Shown: positions 59,272 through 64,000 of the stretch, one piece after another
Layout of the letters: every line of letters begins with the position of its first letter
How positions within the stretch are numbered: position 1 is the first letter of the stretch
NCBI GenBank assembly: GCA_947453625.1
Contig: CANGHK010000015.1
Span: forward strand, 1 to 64,000
Source of the DNA: Burkholderiales bacterium
Lineage (GTDB): Bacteria > Pseudomonadota > Gammaproteobacteria > Burkholderiales > Burkholderiaceae_C
Direction: 5' to 3'
Length of the DNA: 64,000 bases
Made by a program: the position numbers and the translations under genes
Notes under the pieces: model-generated
What the model was told of the DNA's origin: nothing
Seen by the model: only the letters and a program-made list of their open reading frames with translations
Database searches by the model: none

Positions 59272-60327
59272 GTGCCCATGCCGGTGCGGCTGGCCGACAT
59301 CGTCGGCGACCTGGGGGGCGAGTTGTGCGGCGGGTCGGGGGATGAGGCCAGCGCCGTCATCGCTCGTCTGGCGCCGCTCGAATCGGCTGACGCCACCAGC
59401 CTGAGCTTTCTGTCCCATCCGCGCTATGGCGCGCAACTGGCGGCATCCCACGCGGCCTGCGTGATCGTCTCGCCGGCGATGCGCGAGGCCGCGCTGGCAC
59501 GCGGTGCGGCGCTCGTCACGCCCGACCCCTACCTCTACTTTGCCCGGCTCACGCAGTGGTGGGCGGCGCGCACGCGACGCCAGCCCGTGCCTGGCGTGCA
59601 TGCCAGCGCGGTGGTCGAGCCCGGCGCTCGCCTCCACGCCAGCGCCTCGGTGGGCGCATTCGCTTTTGTGGGAGCCGGCGCGGTGATAGGCGCCGGGGCG
59701 GTCATCGGCAGCCATTGCCAGCTCGGTGCCGACGCCGTGGTGGGCGAGGGCACGCGCCTGGCGGCCCGCGTCACGCTGGGCGAGGCCTGCCGCATAGGCG
59801 CGCGTGGCATCGTGCACTCGGGCGTGGTGATAGGCGCCGACGGCTTCGGTTTTGCACCTGACGCCAGCGGCGGTGAGACCCACTGGGTCAAGATCGCCCA
59901 ACTCGGCGCGGTGCGCATCGCTGACGATGTCGAGATCGGCGCCAACACCTGCATAGACCGCGGCGCGCTCGACGACACGGTGATCGACGAGGGCGTCAAG
60001 CTCGACAACCTGATCCAGGTCGGGCACAACGTTCACATCGGCGCGCACAGCGCGATGGCCGGCTGTGTCGGCATCGCCGGCAGCGCCAGGATAGGGCGCT
60101 TCTGCACCGCTGGCGGCGGGGCCATCATCCTGGGCCACCTGCAACTGGTCGACCATGTGCATGTCACCGCTGCGACGGTGATCACCCGCTCCATACTCAA
60201 GCCAGGCCAGTACAGCGGCCTGTTTCCGTTCGATGACAATGCGTCATGGGAAAAGAACGCGGCCACGCTGCGCCAACTGCATGCCTTGCGCGACCGCCTG
60301 CGTGCGCTGGAGAAAAAACAAACATGA
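59272..60327 (+). CDS. lpxD: UDP-3-O-(3-hydroxyacyl)glucosamine N-acyltransferase
   Basis: Third step of lipid A synthesis. It has 351 residues. An N-terminal uridine-binding domain (about 1-100, [13 protein letters not shown]) is followed by a left-handed beta-helix of hexapeptide repeats such as [14 protein letters not shown]. The catalytic His is in [14 protein letters not shown], and a C-terminal helix ends the protein. The start is GTG 59272 or ATG 59278. Ile before Gly in the repeats is often coded ATA (4 of 7). Its stop overlaps the fabZ ATG. Confidence 0.97.
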   Translation: MPMPVRLADIVGDLGGELCGGSGDEASAVIARLAPLESADATSLSFLSHPRYGAQLAASHAACVIVSPAMREAALARGAALVTPDPYLYFARLTQWWAARTRRQPVPGVHASAVVEPGARLHASASVGAFAFVGAGAVIGAGAVIGSHCQLGADAVVGEGTRLAARVTLGEACRIGARGIVHSGVVIGADGFGFAPDASGGETHWVKIAQLGAVRIADDVEIGANTCIDRGALDDTVIDEGVKLDNLIQVGHNVHIGAHSAMAGCVGIAGSARIGRFCTAGGGAIILGHLQLVDHVHVTAATVITRSILKPGQYSGLFPFDDNASWEKNAATLRQLHALRDRLRALEKKQT

Positions 60328-60779
60328 CTGCCGCCGCCGTGCTCGACATCCACCGCATCCTCAAGTTGCTGCCGCACCGCTACCCCTTCCTGCTGGTCGA
60401 CCGGGTGATCGAGTTCGAGCGCGACAAGCGCATCAAGGCGCTGAAGAACGTCACGATCAACGAGCCCTTCTTCACCGGCCACTTTCCGCAGCGCCCGGTG
60501 ATGCCGGGCGTGATGATGCTCGAGGCGCTGGCGCAGGCCGCTGCGCTGCTGTCCTTCGAGTCGCTGGGCGATGCACCCGATGAGAACACAGTGGTCTATT
60601 TCCTGGGCATAGACGGCGCGCGCTTCAAGCGCGTGGTCGAGCCCGGCGACCAGTTGATCCTGGAGGCCAGCCTGGTGCGCGCCAAGGCCGGCATCTACAA
60701 GTACCAGACCCGCGCCAGCGTGGACGGCCAGACGGCGGTCGAGGCTGAACTGATGTGCACGATGCGCAAGGTCAGTTGA
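60324..60779 (+). CDS. fabZ: 3-hydroxyacyl-ACP dehydratase FabZ
   Basis: Hot-dog-fold dehydratase of fatty-acid synthesis. It has 151 residues. The catalytic pair is His53 in [11 protein letters not shown] and Glu67 in [22 protein letters not shown] is the family N-terminus. ATG 60324 overlaps the lpxD stop. It shares 3-hydroxyacyl-ACP substrates with LpxD and LpxA, its neighbours, and balances membrane and lipid A supply. Confidence 0.98.
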   Translation: MTAAAVLDIHRILKLLPHRYPFLLVDRVIEFERDKRIKALKNVTINEPFFTGHFPQRPVMPGVMMLEALAQAAALLSFESLGDAPDENTVVYFLGIDGARFKRVVEPGDQLILEASLVRAKAGIYKYQTRASVDGQTAVEAELMCTMRKVS

Positions 60780-60795
60780 AGCAGGAGCGGCCGGC

Positions 60796-61584
60796 ATGAC
60801 GCAGATCCACAGCACCGCCCTGGTCGACCCCCAGGCCGAACTGGCCGACGACGTCACGGTCGGACCTTATGCCGTGATAGGCGCCAACGTGCGCATAGGC
60901 GCCGGCAGCAGCATAGGCGCGCACTGCGTGGTCGAAGGCCACACCACGATAGGCCGCGACAACCGCATCTTCCAGTTCGTCTCGGTCGGCGCCGCGCCGC
61001 AGGACAAGAAATATGCCGACGAGCCCACGCGGCTGACGCTGGGCGACGGCAACACCATCCGCGAGTTCGTGACGATCAACACCGGCACGGTGCAGGACGG
61101 CGGGCTGACCTCGCTGGGCGACGACAACTGGATCATGGCTTATGTCCATGTGGCGCACGATTGCCGCATCGGCAACCACACCATCATCGCCAACGCCACC
61201 CAGTTGGGCGGCCATGTCCACCTGGGCGACTGGGCGTTCCTCGGCGGGCTGTCGGGTGTGCACCAGTTCGTTCGCGTCGGCGCGCATGCGATGACCGGTT
61301 TCCAGACCCGGCTGTCGCAAGACCTGCCGCCCTATGTCACCGCCGCCGGCAACCCGGCCGCGGCCACCGGCATCAACGCCGAAGGCCTGCGCCGGCGCGG
61401 CTTCTCGGCCGAGCGCATCGCGCAGGTCAAGCAGATGCACCGGCTGCTCTACCGCCAGGGCCTGACGCTGGCCGACGGCGTCAAGGCGATAGCTGCGCTG
61501 CGTGGCCAGTTGGACGGCAGCGAGGCCGACATCGCGCTGCTGCTCGATTTCCTGGCCCAGGCCGAGCGCGGCATCGTCCGCTAG
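60796..61584 (+). CDS. lpxA: UDP-N-acetylglucosamine O-acyltransferase
   Basis: First step of lipid A synthesis. It has 262 residues. The left-handed beta-helix uses hexapeptide repeats ([17 protein letters not shown]). The catalytic His is in [15 protein letters not shown], then [20 protein letters not shown], and there is a C-terminal helical domain from about 190. Four of its five Ile-Gly pairs use ATA for Ile. It lies 16 bases after fabZ and 7 before lpxB. Confidence 0.98.
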   Translation: MTQIHSTALVDPQAELADDVTVGPYAVIGANVRIGAGSSIGAHCVVEGHTTIGRDNRIFQFVSVGAAPQDKKYADEPTRLTLGDGNTIREFVTINTGTVQDGGLTSLGDDNWIMAYVHVAHDCRIGNHTIIANATQLGGHVHLGDWAFLGGLSGVHQFVRVGAHAMTGFQTRLSQDLPPYVTAAGNPAAATGINAEGLRRRGFSAERIAQVKQMHRLLYRQGLTLADGVKAIAALRGQLDGSEADIALLLDFLAQAERGIVR

Positions 61585-61591
61585 TCGCCAG

Positions 61592-62740
61592 ATGCCGAAT
61601 GAGCCGCTGCGGCTGGCGCTGGTCGCCGGCGAAGCCTCGGGCGACCTGCTCGGCGGCCTGCTGCTGCAGGGCCTGAAAGCGCGTTGGCCGGCGCTGCAGG
61701 CTGCCGGCATCGGCGGCCCCAGGCTGGCGGCCCAGGGCTTCGACGCATGGTGGCCGCATGAGCGGCTGTCGGTGTTCGGCTATGTCGATGCGCTGGGCCG
61801 GTTGCCAGAGTTGCTGCGCATCCGCCGCCAACTCGGCGATCGCCTGCTGCGCGAGCGGCCCGCGGGCTTCGTCGGCATCGACGCGCCCGATTTCAACTTC
61901 GGCCTGGAAACCCGGTTGCGCGAGGGCGGCATCAAGACCATCCACTTCGTCTGCCCGTCGATCTGGGCCTGGCGCGGCGAGCGGGTGGCCAAACTGGCGC
62001 ACGCCGCCGACCATGTGCTGTGCCTGTTTCCGTTCGAGCCGGCCATGCTGCAGGCTCAGGGCATCGCCGCCACCTTCGTCGGCCACCCGCTGGCCGACGC
62101 GATCCCGCTGATTCCGCCTAGTGCGGCGGCGCGGGCCGCACTCGGGCTGGCCGAGTCCGACTGCGTGGTGGCCTTGTTGCCCGGCAGTCGGCGCAGCGAG
62201 ATCGTCCACATCGCGCCGCGCATCCTGGCGGCGGCCGCGTTGATGCAGCGTCAGCGGGCTGGCCTGCGCTTCGTGATGCCGGTGGTGCCGGGCTTGCAGA
62301 GTCTGGTCGAGCCCCTGCTGGCCCGCCACGCGCCCGGTCTCGCGATAGCCCTGCTGGCTGGCCGCTCGCACGAGGCGCTGGCCGCCTGCGACGTCACGCT
62401 GATCGCCAGCGGCACTGCCACGCTGGAGGCGGCGCTGTTCAAGCGGCCCATGGTCATCACCTACCACCTGGCCTGGCTGAACTGGCAGCGCATGAAGCGC
62501 ATGCGTTACCAGCCCTGGTTCGGCCTGCCCAACATCCTGAGCGGCGAGTTCGTCGTGCCTGAACTGATCCAGGACGCGGCCACGCCCGAGGCGCTGGCGC
62601 GCGAGGCGCTGGCCTGGCTGGACGACGCGCCGCGCGTCGCCGCCCTGCAACACCGCTTCACGGCGCTGCACCACAGCCTGCGCCAGAACACCGCGCAGAA
62701 AGCCACCGATGCGATCGCCCAAGTCCTCCAGATTGCTTGA
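61592..62740 (+). CDS. lpxB: Lipid-A-disaccharide synthase
   Basis: GT-B-type glycosyltransferase (family GT19) condensing UDP-diacyl-GlcN with lipid X. It has 382 residues. Blocks seen are [55 protein letters not shown] and [15 protein letters not shown] 61592 is seven bases after lpxA. Its 3' end overlaps rnhB by 32 bases. Confidence 0.97.
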   Translation: MPNEPLRLALVAGEASGDLLGGLLLQGLKARWPALQAAGIGGPRLAAQGFDAWWPHERLSVFGYVDALGRLPELLRIRRQLGDRLLRERPAGFVGIDAPDFNFGLETRLREGGIKTIHFVCPSIWAWRGERVAKLAHAADHVLCLFPFEPAMLQAQGIAATFVGHPLADAIPLIPPSAAARAALGLAESDCVVALLPGSRRSEIVHIAPRILAAAALMQRQRAGLRFVMPVVPGLQSLVEPLLARHAPGLAIALLAGRSHEALAACDVTLIASGTATLEAALFKRPMVITYHLAWLNWQRMKRMRYQPWFGLPNILSGEFVVPELIQDAATPEALAREALAWLDDAPRVAALQHRFTALHHSLRQNTAQKATDAIAQVLQIA

Positions 62741-63365
62741 GCAACTCGGCCTGGGCTGGGACACGCCCGGCCTGATCGCCGGCGTCGACGAGGCCGGCCG
62801 CGGCCCGCTGGCCGGCCCGGTGGTGGCCGCCGCGGTGATCCTGGACGAGCGCCAACCGGTGCGCGGCCTGGGCGACTCCAAGACGATCAGCCCGCGCCGG
62901 CGCGAGCGTCTGTTCGACGAGATCCGCGCCAAGGCCCTGGCCTGCTGCATCGCCGAGGCCAGCGTCGAGGAGATCGACCGCCTCAACATCCTGCAGGCCA
63001 CGCTGCTGGCGATGCGTCGCGCGGTCGGAGGCCTGCGCCTGTTGCCGCAGCGGGTGCTGGTCGACGGCAACCGGCTGCCGCTGCTGGCGATGCCGGCCGC
63101 GGCCATCGTCAGGGGGGACGCCAAGGTGCCGGCGATCTCGGCCGCGTCCATCCTGGCCAAGGTCTACCGCGACCGGCTGTGCCTGGCCATGGACTTGGCC
63201 CATCCGGTCTACGGCTTTGCCCGGCACAAGGGCTACCCCACGGCCGACCATCTGGCGGCCTTGCGCGCGCATGGCGCCTGCCCGCTGCACCGCAGCAGCT
63301 ACGCCCCGGTGCGGGCGGTGCTGCTGCAGGCTGCGCTGGCACGGACCGCCGGCGACGCCGAATGA
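62709..63365 (+). CDS. rnhB: Ribonuclease HII
   Basis: Removes ribonucleotides from DNA:RNA hybrids. It has 218 residues. The metal-binding DE of the family is in [15 protein letters not shown] (Asp27, Glu28), with VDGNRLPLL and [12 protein letters not shown] further on. ATG 62709 lies inside lpxB; a TTG at 62733 is a possible shorter start. Its stop overlaps the next ATG (ATGA). The lpxB-rnhB pairing is common in proteobacteria. Confidence 0.97.
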   Translation: MRSPKSSRLLEQLGLGWDTPGLIAGVDEAGRGPLAGPVVAAAVILDERQPVRGLGDSKTISPRRRERLFDEIRAKALACCIAEASVEEIDRLNILQATLLAMRRAVGGLRLLPQRVLVDGNRLPLLAMPAAAIVRGDAKVPAISAASILAKVYRDRLCLAMDLAHPVYGFARHKGYPTADHLAALRAHGACPLHRSSYAPVRAVLLQAALARTAGDAE

Positions 63366-64000
63366 CCGAGCCGGTCTTCGTCAGCGCGCGCGACAACCCG
63401 CTGCTGGTCAAGCTGCGCAAGCTGGCGCGCGACCCCGCCGCCTACCGCAAACTGGCCACCGTCTGGCTGGAAGGCGAGCACCTGTGTTCGGCGCTGCGCC
63501 AGCGCGGCCAGCGGCCCGAGCAGGCCGTGCTGACCGAGAGCGCCTGGGCCGATCCGGCGCTGCGCGCGCTGGCCCAATGGGCGCCGCGCTGCGCGCTGCT
63601 GCCCGATGCGCTGTTCGAGGGCTTGAGCGCGCTGGAGTCACCGGCCCGTCTGGGCTTCGTGCTGCGCCTGCCGGTCGCGCCGGCGATGGACCCCGTCGCT
63701 GCCAGCGTGGTGCTCGACCGGGTGCAGGATGCCGGCAATGTCGGCAGCATCCTGCGCAGCGCGGCGGCCTTCGGCTTCGGCCAGGTGCTCGCGATCAAGG
63801 GCACGGCCGCGCTCTGGTCGCCCAAGGTCTTGCGCGCCGGCATGGGCGCGCATTTCGGCCTGCGCCTGGTCGAAGGCCTGCGGCCCGAGGACCTGGCGGC
63901 GCTCACCGTGCCGATGCTGGGCACCTCGCTGGCCACCGACCGGTGGCTGCACCGCGCCGCGCTGCCGCAGCCCTGCGCCTGGGTGCTGGGCCACGAAGGC
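63362..64000 (+). CDS. TrmH/SpoU-family RNA 2'-O-methyltransferase, 3' end beyond the window
   Basis: SPOUT-fold RNA methyltransferase; 213 codons are visible. The N-terminal part (about 1-100, [19 protein letters not shown]-like) is the substrate-binding domain of the TsnR/RlmB-like group. Motif 1 is [21 protein letters not shown], with the Asn-Arg pair used in catalysis, and motif 2 begins at WVLGHEG right at the edge. It starts inside the rnhB stop. Exact target (rRNA or tRNA) is not evident. Confidence 0.9.
   Translation, partial: MTEPVFVSARDNPLLVKLRKLARDPAAYRKLATVWLEGEHLCSALRQRGQRPEQAVLTESAWADPALRALAQWAPRCALLPDALFEGLSALESPARLGFVLRLPVAPAMDPVAASVVLDRVQDAGNVGSILRSAAAFGFGQVLAIKGTAALWSPKVLRAGMGAHFGLRLVEGLRPEDLAALTVPMLGTSLATDRWLHRAALPQPCAWVLGHEG

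Overview
The window is a gene-dense, high-GC stretch of bacterial core chromosome. The gene order (sucA-sucB-lpdA; scpB-rluB; ndk-rlmN-pilW-rodZ-ispG-hisS-yfgM-bamB-der-hfq-hflX-hflK-hflC-DUF2065-hisZ-purA; rpsB-tsf-pyrH-frr-uppS-cdsA-dxr-rseP-bamA-skp-lpxD-fabZ-lpxA-lpxB-rnhB) and the long Lys/Ala-rich RpoD N-terminus point to a betaproteobacterium of the order Burkholderiales, probably near the Rubrivivax/Leptothrix/Sphaerotilus group. The genus is inference. I see no phage, transposon, integron, CRISPR array or defence island. Nearly all of the DNA is housekeeping genes.

Layout. 1-3003 (minus): the 5' part of rpoD, cut by the window edge, and murI, separated by a 417-base stretch with a good promoter and two terminator-like hairpins. 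3185-9119 (plus): etfB-etfA and an acyl-CoA dehydrogenase (beta-oxidation electron transfer), a nitronate monooxygenase and an M20 amidohydrolase. 9391-17197 (plus): the 2-oxoglutarate dehydrogenase operon sucA-sucB-(SHOCT/PspC protein)-lpdA, preceded by a structured leader, then zapE and an unknown secreted coiled-coil protein. 17232-22251: a PP2C phosphatase (minus), a frameshifted DUF465 gene, a DinG-type helicase, then the divergent pair bamD and rluD.

22601-42728 (plus): a long run of tightly packed genes for chromosome segregation, rRNA modification, nucleotide, isoprenoid and histidine metabolism, envelope assembly, Hfq/HflX/HflKC and purine synthesis. Many stop and start codons overlap as ATGA. 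42935-43019 is tRNA-Leu(CAG) on the minus strand with its own promoter and terminator. It is divergent from rnr, whose start codon is puzzling. 45336-48672 (minus): NAD(P)HX repair enzyme, a relic of a D-amino-acid dehydrogenase gene, and an amidase. 48931-64000 (plus): the classic translation and envelope cluster from rpsB to lpxB and rnhB, ending inside a TrmH-family RNA methyltransferase.

The main curiosities are small. They are a candidate small RNA or attenuated leader before rpoD, a structured sucA leader, an RNase R gene that seems to use a non-canonical start, a dadA-like gene collapsed by internal deletion, a frameshifted DUF465 gene, and a pure 20-copy GGT array in rluB. I found no convincing new multi-gene system.
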